A stretch of DNA of 64,000 bases from Ashinkailepas kermadecensis (lineage: Eukaryota > Arthropoda > Thecostraca > Neolepadidae). The stretch covers positions 1 through 64,000 of the forward strand of contig JAOTOM010003704.1 in the NCBI GenBank assembly GCA_034440615.1, written 5' to 3'. Position 1 is the first letter of the stretch. Every line of letters starts with the position of its first letter. The translations under genes and the position numbers were made by a program. Of this stretch, positions 1-11,242 are shown one piece after another. Below the pieces are notes generated by a model that was not told the DNA's origin, did no database searches, and was given only the letters and a program-made list of their open reading frames with translations.

Positions 1-429
1 GCCGAACAGTTTGGCTTTATCTCGCACAAGTTGGCTTCATCTCACGCAGTTAATACATGAGGAATATTTCAAGGTACATGTAAAAACTGCATTGGGATGA
101 GGTCGTGACCTGCGTGTGACCTGCCATAGCTCCGGAATTTTAACAGACTAGAACTCCATGTTCTTTCGCAATATATGCTCATCAATTGTTAGACTGGTCA
201 CGAAATTCCAAAGCGAAACCTTGAATGGTTCCAAGTACATCTCCGATAACCCTCCGGGGAAGGGCCAAATTGGCACACGACACAATCCGAGGCGAACCGC
301 ACGTATTCACTGAATACCAAACTTTGCTATGGTTCATGGGGCATGCCGACAAAATGCATCACCTCACTAGTTTATCCTGCACGAAAATTACAGAGCAACA
401 CCATTCCTAGCAGATCTGCAGTGAGGACG
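1..429. other. No recognised feature
   Basis: Unique-looking sequence of mixed composition. Only short open frames are present and none resembles a known protein. It immediately precedes a LINE relic, whose recognisable coding similarity begins near 430. Confidence 0.5.
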
Positions 430-1088
430 CTTTGTTCATTGCCATGAGGTGAAGAATATTGACATTATTTTCGATAGAGCGATTTCCTGGGACATCCACG
501 TGAGCCTGCTGAGTGGTCGGTGTCCCGGCATCCTCGTCGGTCTCATTTGCGACACCACTAGACTGCGGGCATCCTCGGTACACTGGTCACTGCTCTGGTC
601 CTCTCGCAGGTCCGACACTGTCTCTCGGTGTACAAAAATGGGCCCAAAGATAACTTCGAAAGGAAACAAACAATTTTCAACTTTGGAGCTTGGGTGATTT
701 TTGGCCGACGCCAATTCGGCCACGTTTCTGACCTGCGTGAAGTGCTGCGGTGATTGCCTGCACCGAAGCTGACGGATCTCGCTGCATTATGTCTCGTTCA
801 CAAGTTGCTCAGTCACCATGAGCCAGAATCACCTGTCGCAGTATTTATGGAAAATCGCAACATCAGAGATCGGAGTACTGGACATGCCAGACTGTACAAC
901 GTCCCGCGCTCCAGAACCGAGGCCGGTAAACGACGCTTCTGCCATCGCCGCCATTTCTATACAATGGACTCCCGAACGAGCTCATCAGTATGACTCGCGG
1001 CTGCTTCGCAAGATCGTTGAAGCGCCTCCTGCTCGAAGCATCGCCTACTTGAGTGTTGACTGGCTCAGTGCTGTGTCGCCATTGTAAC
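430..1088 (+). mobile_element. LINE relic G1 (RT C-terminal part)
   Basis: Degraded 3' part of a non-LTR retrotransposon ORF2. Seen directly: reading starts with a stretch equivalent to EVKNLGxIFD followed by ISWDIHVSLL...GILVGL (about 445-545), the region just after the reverse transcriptase catalytic palm. It then needs a frame change near 560 and continues with TALVLSQVRHCLSVY (about 575-640). Further on, 757-990 reads LAALCLVHKLLSH...ENRNIRDRSTGH...PRSRTEAGKRRF, a typical LINE ORF2 C-terminus ending in a YNGLPNEL-like motif near 960-985. At least two frame changes make it non-functional. The same protein family appears in the relic at 5540-6540. The clade is not settled from these parts; Jockey/CR1-group is my inference. 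Confidence 0.75.
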
Positions 1089-1102
1089 CAATTCACTTGT
1101 AG

Positions 1103-2210
<1,108 letters not shown>

Positions 2211-2284
2211 ATTTTGACTTGGCAATAGTCGGTACTTCTGCAAATTATTTCATCCATTCCCATTATACTTACAATAATTGTAAG

Positions 2285-2618
2285 AAATTTAGTCCGAATG
2301 CTTGATGCCGTGGCTTTCTGGATCAGAGTCACATGCCAAGCGGAGCATGCTTCGTGAATTGTGCCTCACCACCTGGCCGGTGTGTCCCAGCTTTAGGGCA
2401 TTTTTGTTTACCCCGGGAGCAAAACTTGTCGCCAATGCGTGGACACGGCCGCCGTTTTGTCGCGTTCCCGGCCTCATCGAGTCAGTCGCCAACTGACCCT
2501 GCTAGTCGGGCGCTTTGCGATCGAGTGTAGCGACTCGCGAACCCTGTTTTGCCAGAGCAGGGAGACCAGTGAGGGCAAGCACTCGCACCGACTGAGCTAC
2601 CGGACCGGCTAGGACACC
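2285..2618 (-). mobile_element. tRNA-derived SINE, family A copy 1
   Basis: On the minus strand the 5' end has a tRNA-like head: an A box TAGCTCAGTCGGT near 2605 and a B box GGGTTCGCGAGTC near 2540. The body then runs to a 3' domain that aligns with the copies at 4625-4915 and 55867-56055: a TTCACGAAGC stretch, GACTCTGATCCAGAAAGCC, ending in ATTCGGAC near 2290. The head is a pseudo-tRNA with a long insert between the boxes, so it is not a functional tRNA gene. A 17-base palindrome CTTACAATAATTGTAAG lies just beyond the 3' end. Confidence 0.7.
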
Positions 2619-2792
2619 ATGCATTGAATCAATCTGATGCATGTGATCGTGTAGACACGTTAGCCAAGCCATACCAACTGAACATGGTGGCGATTGAACA
2701 GAACAAACCGTTATCAATTCCGCATCTGGGGACGACGGCGCCGAAGCGCGTCACCGGGGCCTGAGGCGCGCACCGTGCACATCTTCTGCGCC

Positions 2793-2891
2793 GTTCGGAG
2801 CCGTGCCGAGCGTCGTCCAGCCGACGTTCGGAGCCGTGCCGAGCGTCGTCCAGCCGACGTTCGGAGCCGTGCCGAGCGTCGTCCAGCCGAC
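2793..2891. repeat. 33-bp tandem repeat, 3 copies
   Basis: Three essentially identical 33-base units beginning GTTCGGAGCCGTGCCGAGCG. Because 33 is a multiple of three, every frame stays open through it (for example an 11-residue RSRAERRPADV repeat); this is not evidence of coding. Confidence 0.95.
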
Positions 2892-3229
2892 GTATTCGGA
2901 GAGTGATCTAGCGCCGTTGCGGGCAGCGACGGCGTCCTGATGGAAATCCGCCGAACGCAAGCCTCGGCTCACAGGAGACACGCAAACAGGCTGACTCGAT
3001 CGTCGCATTTAGACGGCCTGAAGTGTTTGTGCCGGCGAGCTGCGCGAGCGCGGCGAGCTGCGCGAGCGCGACGCGGCAGCATCCCGAGCCGCCGGCCGAG
3101 TGTTTGGATTTGATTGGATGCCGGGACGGCGCGCATCCTTCAGCCCTCACGGGATACCATCGTTGTGAAACGCAAACAGCCGCTTGTCAGACAAACACTT
3201 CAACATTTGTACAAACACTTGACCAGCTG

Positions 3230-4255
3230 AGCATGCTGCACGTCATCTTGCACACTGCACCTTACACACTTCACCTTACATCCTACACCTTACACACTAA
3301 AACTTACATAACCTACATGCTGCATGCCGCCTGACACACTACACCTTACACACACTACATGCTGCACGGCACCTTGCACACTACCCCTTATTACACCCTA
3401 CATGCTGCAGGTTTCCTTCACACTACACCTTTCACACCTTGCATGCTGCACGTCACGCCATACATACTAAACCTTACACACCTTGTGTGCTGCATGTTTC
3501 ATCCTACGAACTACACCTTGCACACCCTACATGCTGCACGTCATATTACACACTCTCTCTCTCTCTCTCTGGGTACTACACCTTGCACACCCCACATGCT
3601 GCACATCATATTACACACACTCTCTCTCTCTCTCTGGGTACTACACCTTGCACACCCCACATGCTGCACGTCATATTACACACACTCTCTCTCTCTCTCT
3701 CTCTGGGCACTACACCTTGCACACCCTACATGCTGCACATCATAGTACGCACTCTCTTTATCTGGGTACTACACTTTGCACACCCCACATGCTGCACGTC
3801 ATATTACACACCCCCTCTCTCTCTCTGGGTACTACACCTTGCACACCCCACATGATGCACGTCATATTACACACTCTCTCTCTGGGTACTACACCTTACA
3901 CACCCCACATGCTGCTCGTCATATTACACACTCTCTCTCTCTCTGGGTACTACACCTTGCACACCCTGCATGATGCACGTCATATTACACACACTCTCTC
4001 TCTGGGTACTACACCTTACACACCCCACATGATGCACGTCATATTACACACTCTCTCTCTGGGTACTACACCTTGCACACCCTACATGCCGCCGTCACCT
4101 TACACACTGCACCTTACACACCCCAAATGCTGCACGTCACCTTACACACCTTTTATGCTGCATGTTTCATCCTACGAACGACACCTTGCACACCTTCATG
4201 CTGCATATCACACCATGCACACGACACGGTACACACCTTGCATGCCGCACGTCAC
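3230..4255. repeat. Minisatellite with embedded CT tracts
   Basis: Degenerate array built from short CACCTTACACAC / CATGCTGCACGTCA pieces. Between 3541 and 4070 it resolves into about nine units of 55-70 bases, each ending in a (CT)n tract of variable length followed by GGGTACTACACC. The variable inner CT run suggests ongoing length change. Confidence 0.93.
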
Positions 4256-4424
4256 CAGGTGACTGTGGGGCGAGGGCGGCCGGGTGAGGACGTAGGGCGA
4301 GAGGGGCCGGGTGGGGGCGGCCGAGTGACGGCGTAGGGCGAGGGCGACCGGGGGTGGAGTCGCGTCCCTTCTGTGGCGTTGTTCGCTCGCAGTTTCATCA
4401 CAGGATAAACTGTCGAACTTGGTA

Positions 4425-4570
4425 CACTGGCATGCAGTGCACAGTCACTGGCATGTAGTGCACAGTCACTGGCATTCAGTGCACAGTCACTGGCATTCAG
4501 TCACAGTCGCTGGCATTCAGTGCACAATCACTGGCATTCAGTGCACAGTCACTGGCATTCAGTGCACAGT
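4425..4570. repeat. 21-bp tandem repeat, about 7 copies
   Basis: Unit CACTGGCATTCAGTGCACAGT, with small variants such as CATGCAGTG and one unit shortened at 4500. No coding content is recognised. Confidence 0.95.
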
Positions 4571-4624
4571 TGACAACTGTTTAAATTGAATTTGTAATAA
4601 CAACACGTAACAAGAAATAATCCG

Positions 4625-4915
4625 ATTTTTGCTGGGATGGCTTTATGGACCAGGGTCCTATGCTAAGCAGAAATTGTTGCGTGAACCAAGGTCCTATCAG
4701 CCGATAAATGAATTCCATTTCGACACGATTTTCATCAGACCTTAGCGTGCGGTCAGTGCACCATCACGACCGCGTCCCCGGCTTTATTAGGTCAGTTGCC
4801 AACTCACTCTCCTAGCTGGAGTCTACGCGAGCCTGTGAAACGACTCAAACCCTGTGTTGCCAGGACAGGGGAGACCAATGCAAGCCAGCGCTCTAACCAA
4901 CGGAGCTGAGCTGAA
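4625..4915 (-). mobile_element. tRNA-derived SINE, family A copy 2
   Basis: Minus-strand head GCTCCGTTGGTTAGAGCGC (A box) near 4905, then CTGTCCTGGCAACACAGGG and a B-box-like GGGTTTGAGTC near 4850. The 3' domain reads GGTTCACGCAACAATTTCTG, then GGACCCTGGTCCATAAAGCC, ending in ATCGGAT near 4620. This 3' domain matches 55945-56025 on the plus strand closely and 2285-2345 on the minus strand more distantly, which defines the family. Confidence 0.8.
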
Positions 4916-4927
4916 CTTTCTGGGAAT

Positions 4928-5062
4928 TGTGGCTGGGTGGATAGTGGGTGGACACTGGGTGGATACTGGATGGAAACCGGATAGATATTGGGTGGACACT
5001 GGGTTGATACTGAGTGTATATTGGATGGATACTGGGTGGATACTGGGTGGGTGGTGGATGAA
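4928..5062. repeat. Degenerate 11-12-bp array
   Basis: Repeats of the type GGTGGATACTG, about 11 imperfect copies. The frames open through it (Ile-His-Pro-Val-Ser type repeats) are repeat artefacts. Confidence 0.85.
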
Positions 5063-5224
5063 CGATGGACATTGAAAGGTGAATACAATGAGAAAGGGAA
5101 CGAGCAGATGATGGCTGCATGCTACTCCAAAACACAGGGACGTAGGAACTGTCTCGGACAACGACGTAGGAACCTTCGAAGAGGTAAGGATGTTGCTCTT
5201 CAGGTCGACTCATCCCATGCAATG

Positions 5225-5373
5225 TCCATTGGGTCATCTATCAGTCTCGCCTGCCAATCGCATCCCGCCAGCCGTCTCATTGGATCATCTGTCAGTCTCG
5301 CCTGCCAATCGCATCTCGTCAGCCGTCTCATTGGACGACCTGTCAGTCTTGCCGTCGAATCGCATCTCGCCAG
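5225..5373. repeat. 51-bp minisatellite, first array
   Basis: About three units with core GATCATCTGTCAGTCTCGCC followed by TGCCAATCGCATCTCGCCAG and CCGTCTCATTG. The same unit in the same orientation recurs at 8121-8288. Confidence 0.92.
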
Positions 5374-5539
5374 ACTGGGACTGAGACTCAGACATATATT
5401 GGAGCCATCCACAACCAACTTGTGACATATTCCGACTCAATGTCAATGGAATAAAAGAGGTCAGAGTTAGTGGCATACATACAAGCAGCACATGAATCAA
5501 ATTCCGCTGTAGTGTACGGAGTACGGTTGGCTGTCAGTC

Positions 5540-6540
5540 CGGACCCCTGCGTAGGTGGCGCATCAGGTGGGGGCCGAACAGTGGGACACCAAGCCAGAGA
5601 ACGTCAGTGAGCAGTGTCGCAGTTTTGTCGAGCCGCTCGACAGCGGAATCGCCTATTGCCCATTTTGGTTCGTGAACAAGGAACGTACGAATGGCCGTCC
5701 CGCCTCGTGGGCCGGTCACGAGTCCCAGCCACCAGTGAGACTCCGGTTGCCAGGCCCACATGCTCCACGTGTTGCCGTATTTTGTGGACCAGGCACAGCG
5801 TGCGGTACAGCACCAGGCCCTCTGCACCTAGCCAGCCTAGCCTCTCCAGCAGATCCGATACTTGATCGACTTTTGCTGCAGCCGAAAACAATTTCGAAAG
5901 CGTAGCTGATAATTTGTTTTGCAGTAGAGATGTATTTTCTTAGTTCAGTTTCCGTATACCGAAATGAGGTACCGGATCGGTGAGAGAACAATGGCATTGA
6001 CCAGGGCGGAGATGACAGCGCCCCCCCCCCCCCCCCCCCCCCCCCCCGATGCAACAGACCACTCAAAGTGCCGAAACAGCGCCTGGTGACGATGGAGACG
6101 TGAGAGTCCCAGCTGTCAGATATATCGAAAGTAAGGTCGAATTTTTCCCGTCCGGGACGGGGAGGAGATCATGATTGCAAAACTTTACAGAGAAGTTTGG
6201 GGCGTGACGAAGATTTTGCTGACTGTCCAGCAACATGAGCCGAGTCTTTTCTGCATTTAACTCGAGACCGTTCACACAAAACCAAATGTCAAGAGAGGCG
6301 AGAACTTGTTCCATACGAGTGGCGACATTTTATAATTCAGACTTTTTGCCACCGAGCAAAATTTGACTAGCTTCTACGCATTGGACTGCCACTATATTGT
6401 ATTGCCTTCTGCGAACATACTGATGCCGTCGGAGAAGATGCAGCGAGCAGGGAGACGATCCTTGGAAAATTGCGATGCTGTTAGGCAGTGATATTGACTT
6501 TTTATTGCCTCCCAGACTGTCAGTGAGATTGACAATCAAA
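5540..6540 (-). mobile_element. LINE relic G2
   Basis: Reads on the minus strand in several frames. About 6540-6330 carries a degraded stretch ending LLGGKKSEL, next to the expected active-site block; the YADD-type motif itself is not intact. At 6314-6063 reads MEQVLASLDIWFCVNGLELNAEKTRLMLL, a typical RT palm/thumb sequence. SWDSHVSIVTRRCFGTL follows near 6110 in a second frame, then ALVNAIVLSPIRYLISVYGN near 5990-5930. The C-terminus RLGWLGAEGLVLYRTLCLVHK...CSRTKMGNRRF lies at about 5835-5615. A run of 27 C residues at 6021-6047 sits inside it. The motif order matches relic G1 closely, so I treat them as one family. Confidence 0.75.
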
Positions 6541-6816
6541 GTGTGACTATGAAGGTAAGCCGAAAACCAGGAAATGTCGATACCGAGAGGCTTGATTTTA
6601 AGAGGAGCTTGGAGTGGGCTATCACATCAAAATGTTTGGCAAATCCAACAAGAAAAGAACGGAAATCTCCACTCGGTCATTGACGGAAAGGATTTCATCG
6701 GACATGGAAATCAGGGCAGCTTCTGTCCAGTGACGGAGGGGGGGGAGGGGACCAAGCTGAGTCGGCTGAGCAGGAGGTGGGTTTGGGACATGTGATTGTA
6801 GAGCTGCTGGCGGAGT

Positions 6817-7900
6817 GTCAGAGTCAGAGTCAGATTTATTGAGGTCTCCACAATAATATGGCTTTTCAGCCCTCTCGTCAGTACATTGCTGTAAAACTAT
6901 ATACATAATCCTACTTCTCGTGTCAATAAACAAGAGTCAATTAAAAATCATCTAGACATAAATCACACTTTACCTAGTGATAGAACGCGCCTCCAAACGG
7001 CCGTTCCACGCAGCTACGGCTCTGAACAGGTAGCTACGCTTAGCGAGTTCGGAGCGAACTCGCGGGAGCTCCAACATCCCTGTGTCTGCGCACCGAGTTC
7101 TCCTGGACGACACCTCCGCACGACGCTTGATAGAGCTCGCTAGCGTAGGTGGGACACCAGACGGCGGACGGCGCGCTCCACAATCACAACAGGGACAACA
7201 GGGACAACAGGGACAACAGGGACAACAGGGGCAATGGGAGCATGACGACAGCTGAATGGGTTGGTAGGATCACCGGACATAAAGTTCCGATGGACGAAGG
7301 AAGCTTTCCAGAATGCAGGAACATCGGAGTGGGTAAAGCTAGAGTTCCCCAAACGCAGAAGCGCCGTGCCGATCGCGGCAAAAGAGAGCCGGATCGTGCG
7401 GATGCTGATGGCGTCTTCACCGCAGGCCGACGAGCCATTCATTTCTAAGACGACGACCCGCAGTCTCGACAGTATCAACGACATCAGCACCAGCGAGCAC
7501 ACACCCACAAGCGGCAGACAGCAGGCAAGATCCGGCGTATCCCCCATATCTCTCACCTCGGCTGCCACGTGCGGACCCACGCCTGCGAAGAATTCATTTA
7601 GTTGGTCGATCGTGGCACTTGGCAGCTTGCGGTTGGCCTTATCGCTACCTACAAGATAGAACTGATGTGCCTCCACACGGTCCGACTACCGTCTCCCGGG
7701 TGCGCCGCTCTACATCACTGCGGGTTACGCACCTAACAGCGGACTGCACTGCCCGGTTCAGGTCACGATGCTCAGCCGACCAGTGGCCGTGCGCCGCCAG
7801 CGCCGCCCGGCGGCGGCCCGTAAACTCCTAGTGTCACTGGACACCACTGGGGCGGTCGAGTTTCGCAGTCGCATGGTTTGAACAGGAGCGTGGTTGGCAA
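6817..7900 (-). mobile_element. LINE relic G3, internally deleted
   Basis: The minus strand at 7676-7140 reads an RT N-terminal region: GSDKANRKLPSATIDQLNEFF, SSACGEDAISIRTIRLSF, then THSDVPAFWKASFVH...SGDPTNPF. Upstream, near 7830-7720, a shifted frame gives RRRAALAAHG...LNRAVQSAVR, a linker typical of LINE ORF2. Instead of the RT core, the sequence jumps near 7140 to a C-terminal tail (LELPRVRSELAKRSYLFRAVAAWNG, near 7075-6995). A short 3' UTR follows, ending AATAAATCTGACTCTGACTC at 6845-6820. The core palm is therefore missing. The (CTCTGA)n end resembles LINE microsatellite tails. Confidence 0.75.
7186..7236. repeat. 9-bp expansion inside LINE relic G3
   Basis: Unit ACAACAGGG, about five and a half copies. 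On the minus strand it is in frame with the relic's RT and encodes a repeated Val-Val-Pro, located where the family has a single PVV followed by IVERAV. Confidence 0.85.
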
Positions 7901-8120
7901 AGGTCGGCTACAATGTGGAGACAAAACCATCCCACTTACGAGCGACGGTAGGCGAGCCAATTGCAACGATCCAGTCAGCTTCTACTCGATCACTGTGCAA
8001 AACGTATGCATCGATCCGGCGGAGACAACGAGAGCGGACAATAGTGCGCAGGGGACGAGATCGAGGCAGAGCAACGACCGCACGAACAAATGTGTCCGGA
8101 CTAAGATCACAAAACGCGGA

Positions 8121-8288
8121 TCTCCAGCCGTCTCATGGGATGATCTATCAGTCTTGCCTGCCAATCACATCTCTCCAGCCGTCTCATTGAATGATATACC
8201 AGTATCGCCCGCCAATCACATCTCTCCAGCCGTCTTATTGGGCGACCCATCAGTCTTGCCCGCCAATCGCATCTCACCAGCCGTCTCC
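8121..8288. repeat. 51-bp minisatellite, second array
   Basis: Three full units and a partial one of the same sequence as 5225-5373 (CCGTCTCATTG, TCAGTCTTGCC, GCCAATCGCATCTC), same orientation. Confidence 0.93.
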
Positions 8289-8443
8289 TTCAGGGTGGGC
8301 AGCTGTCACCGCCACGCCAATCCGCTCATAATTGAGGTAGCGTCGCGAGGGCAAGAAACGGCAAGCCGCGTGCCACGAAAACAAAGATGCAATCGCGCTC
8401 AATTGCATAGGTTCGGTGATCCCAAAATTATTTCGTGTCAAAA

Positions 8444-8760
8444 GAGAGAAAGCGAGTGAGAAATGGAGTGAGAAAGATAATGAGAAAGAGAGTGAGGAAG
8501 AGTGGGAAAGAGAGTGAAAAAAGACTGAGAAAGAGAGTGAGAAAGAGAGTGAGAAAGAGAGTGAGAAAGAGAGTAAGAAAAGGAGTGTGAAAGAGAGTGA
8601 GAAGGAGAGTGAGAAGGAGAGTGAGAAGGAGAGTGAGAAGGAGAGTGAGAAGGAGAGTGAGAAGGAGAGTGAGAAGGAGAGTGAGAAGGAGAGTGAGGTG
8701 AGTGAGAAAGCGAATCAGGAAGCGAGTGAGAAAGTGAGTGAGAGAGTGAGTGAGAAAGCA
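8444..8760. repeat. GAGAGTGAGAAR purine array
   Basis: 12-base units GAGAGTGAGAAA/G, partly decaying to 8-10-base steps, purine-rich on the plus strand. Open frames (Lys-Glu-Ser-Glu or Ser-His-Ser-Pro repeats) are artefacts. Confidence 0.93.
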
Positions 8761-8769
8761 GTTTGTGAG

Positions 8770-9928
8770 GGGAGGAGCTAGAGCATTTTGTGCGGTCAGA
8801 TTCAGGCGGACATAGATACAAATACAGACTTGTATTGAAACACCACAATAAACTCGTGACTATTACAACCTCGCGTTAATGTGATGAAACAGTTGGTCAA
8901 GAATGGTTAATACGACAGAACAGCTACACCTGTGGTCATACAAGTCATAATAAAATACAGCGGGGCAAGCAGTAATTCAGTCCGGCTCGGGCGGCGGGCC
9001 CGACAGGTGCCGCCGCAGGTGACGACCGGAGATCGGCACGGGAAGCCGCAGCAGCTCGGGTGGCAACGAGTTGTACAACAGTGTGGATCTGCAGTCAAAT
9101 TGCCTCTTCCCCATCTCAGTGCGGGACCAGGGAACTTGCGGGTGATTCACTATTCATGTCACTACCCGTGTAATTTACTAACAATATTACCGAGCTCAAA
9201 TTGCGCGCTCCATCCTGAATTGGCCATCCAGTTAGCATTGCGCCCAATGGACTCGATTTATAATGTGCTTAGTAGCTATTTTATATCATTTAATGCACCA
9301 AGTGCAAGGGTACGATTTTCTTGATGACCTTTATATTGGACACTGGTGAGGTAAATCGGAATGGAGGACTTCCCGATGGCCTATTTGTGAAATAATCAGC
9401 CCAGAGAACAACGCCGTGATGGCCATAACTTCCACACCAGAAGACGTTCATGCAACTAGTTCACCCCCCCCCCCCCACGACAACGCAAGTGAAGAATATC
9501 GGTGATGGCGACGGTGGAGGTCTGTGTCAGCCCGGTACCCTGGGCTTTCGCAATTACATTCAACGCTGCTGACAAACTTTCTGGAGCCATAATGCCTCGA
9601 ACTTACCACAATGTTTCGTAAAAACCCAGGGGTGGTGCGTCCATTACGGCACTATAGGCAGTGCCTCATTTGAATAGAGACAGCAAGTATTTTTGCATTC
9701 TATATTCGTGCAAAACGATGCTGCAGTCCGCTGGAAAGTAGTGAAGTTGAACAATTAGAACCAAAAATGCATGGGCGAATTACGTGTAACTATAGTAATA
9801 ATGTAAGTTCACGTTTACATTTTAAAATTAGCACAGCTCTATCCATAGGTGTTGTTTTGTGAAAATTATTTGGGGGGAGGGGGCGGGGAAAAATGCTACA
9901 GGATTGATGTAGGTATAAGATGGGCTGT
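8770..9928. other. No recognised gene
   Basis: Mixed-composition sequence with a short C run near 9464. No domain, tRNA or repeat recognised. Confidence 0.5.
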
Positions 9929-9932
9929 TTAA

Positions 9933-10323
9933 CACGCGCACCGGTGGGGGGGGGGGGGGACGTAATCCGCCCACTTATGTTTTTTTTGGCGTTATCTCAT
10001 AAACGGGCGGCGATATTGTAATGCAATCTTGTTACTTTGTTACAAATCGATGAACGCATCCGGCTGCTGAGCGTTCAAGGTCACAGAGGCTTCTTCGGTG
10101 CGGTAACGACGGCGCGGTGTGGCGGCCGAACTGGACCACATTTACCTCTGAAGGCATCAATCTAGGGTCATGAAATTTGTACTGAAGTGAGTTCACAACA
10201 TTCGTAATCTACTCTCAAAATGTTGTGCATATAGCTTCGGTAGTTTCCGAAATCTTAGGGTCAAGTACCAAATCCCCCCCCCCCTCCTATGCGCGGTATG
10301 TGAGAGGCCCTCCGGAGCGCGTG
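9933..10323. mobile_element. TTAA-type MITE, copy 1
   Basis: Left end TTAA followed by CACGCGCACCGG; right end CCTCCGGAGCGCGTG followed by ATAT where TTAA would be expected. Subterminal blocks match copy 2 at 13560-14482: a homopolymer G or C run beside ATCCGCCC, and GAGAGGCCCTCC next to the right end. No transposase is present. TTAA target use points to a piggyBac- or Kolobok-like autonomous partner (inference). Confidence 0.65.
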
Positions 10324-11154
10324 ATATTCGACCCTGTATTCAATATGTTTGCATGGTAGATTTGGGCCAATTAATTTGCTGATAGGAATAAATTCCAATT
10401 TATGTGATGCTCAAGATGAAGATAGAAATACAACCATACGTCTGGAACATCAGGTTATCACTTAAGGGGTTGGAAATTGTCCGACTCAATTGGAAGACCG
10501 ACAAAAGAACAGCGAATGCAATTTTCGTAATGTTCCGTTCTATCTGTGCGCAAGAGTTCACCAGCTACGTTTCCTCCGTTGCTCATATATCACGGAGCAA
10601 AGCTACCTTACAATCTACGATCCCACCCACACACATGCGTGCTGGCAAACTATTAATATATTATTAATATTAATATTTGTGGGCAAGACCCACAGAAATA
10701 CACCCAGGCTGGGAATCAGGGCTCCGGTCATACCATAATGCATAACACATACTGAGACAATGAGGCGAACTGGGCTCGGACATTCGATATAAAATGTTAT
10801 CGGACATACGATATAAAATAAAATCTGGCAATCTAAATCAAACCAAGTCCTTTCTGACCTTTGCATTCTAGTGACTTGTCATGAAGATATGGCTGTGGTG
10901 TGGTGGTTGTTCGAAAATTCCCTGATGAAGAAAATAATACAACGCATCTGCCTTCAATAATCTCAGGGCACATAACACACAACCCAGAAGTATTTAGGAA
11001 CGCGACTGTCATTTGCCATCTGCCGCGGTCTCCCACCAATAGCCAGGCTGCAACACCAAGATGTACAAATGCATGTGTGTGTGACCATATCACACCGCTG
11101 TAACCGATCATATTACACCACTGTAATCCCAACCCCGTTACCAGTACCAGTGCC
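10324..11154. other. No recognised gene
   Basis: Only short frames without recognisable similarity. No tandem repeat of note. Confidence 0.5.
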
Positions 11155-11166
11155 CTACTAGTAAGG

Positions 11167-11230
11167 CTTACGGGCGCGAGTGATCAACTCTGGTCGAAGC
11201 GACCTAAAGCCCAAATAACTAACTAACTAA
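11167..11230 (+). mobile_element. Retroposed module D, copy 1
   Basis: A 64-base insertion flanked by perfect 12-base direct repeats CTACTAGTAAGG (11155-11166 and 11231-11242). It starts CTTACGGGCGCGAG, contains TGGTCGAAGCGACC and ends in GCCCAAAT and a tail of AACT units. Target duplications of this size and a microsatellite tail are what target-primed reverse transcription leaves. Confidence 0.85.
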
Positions 11231-11242
11231 CTACTAGTAAGG

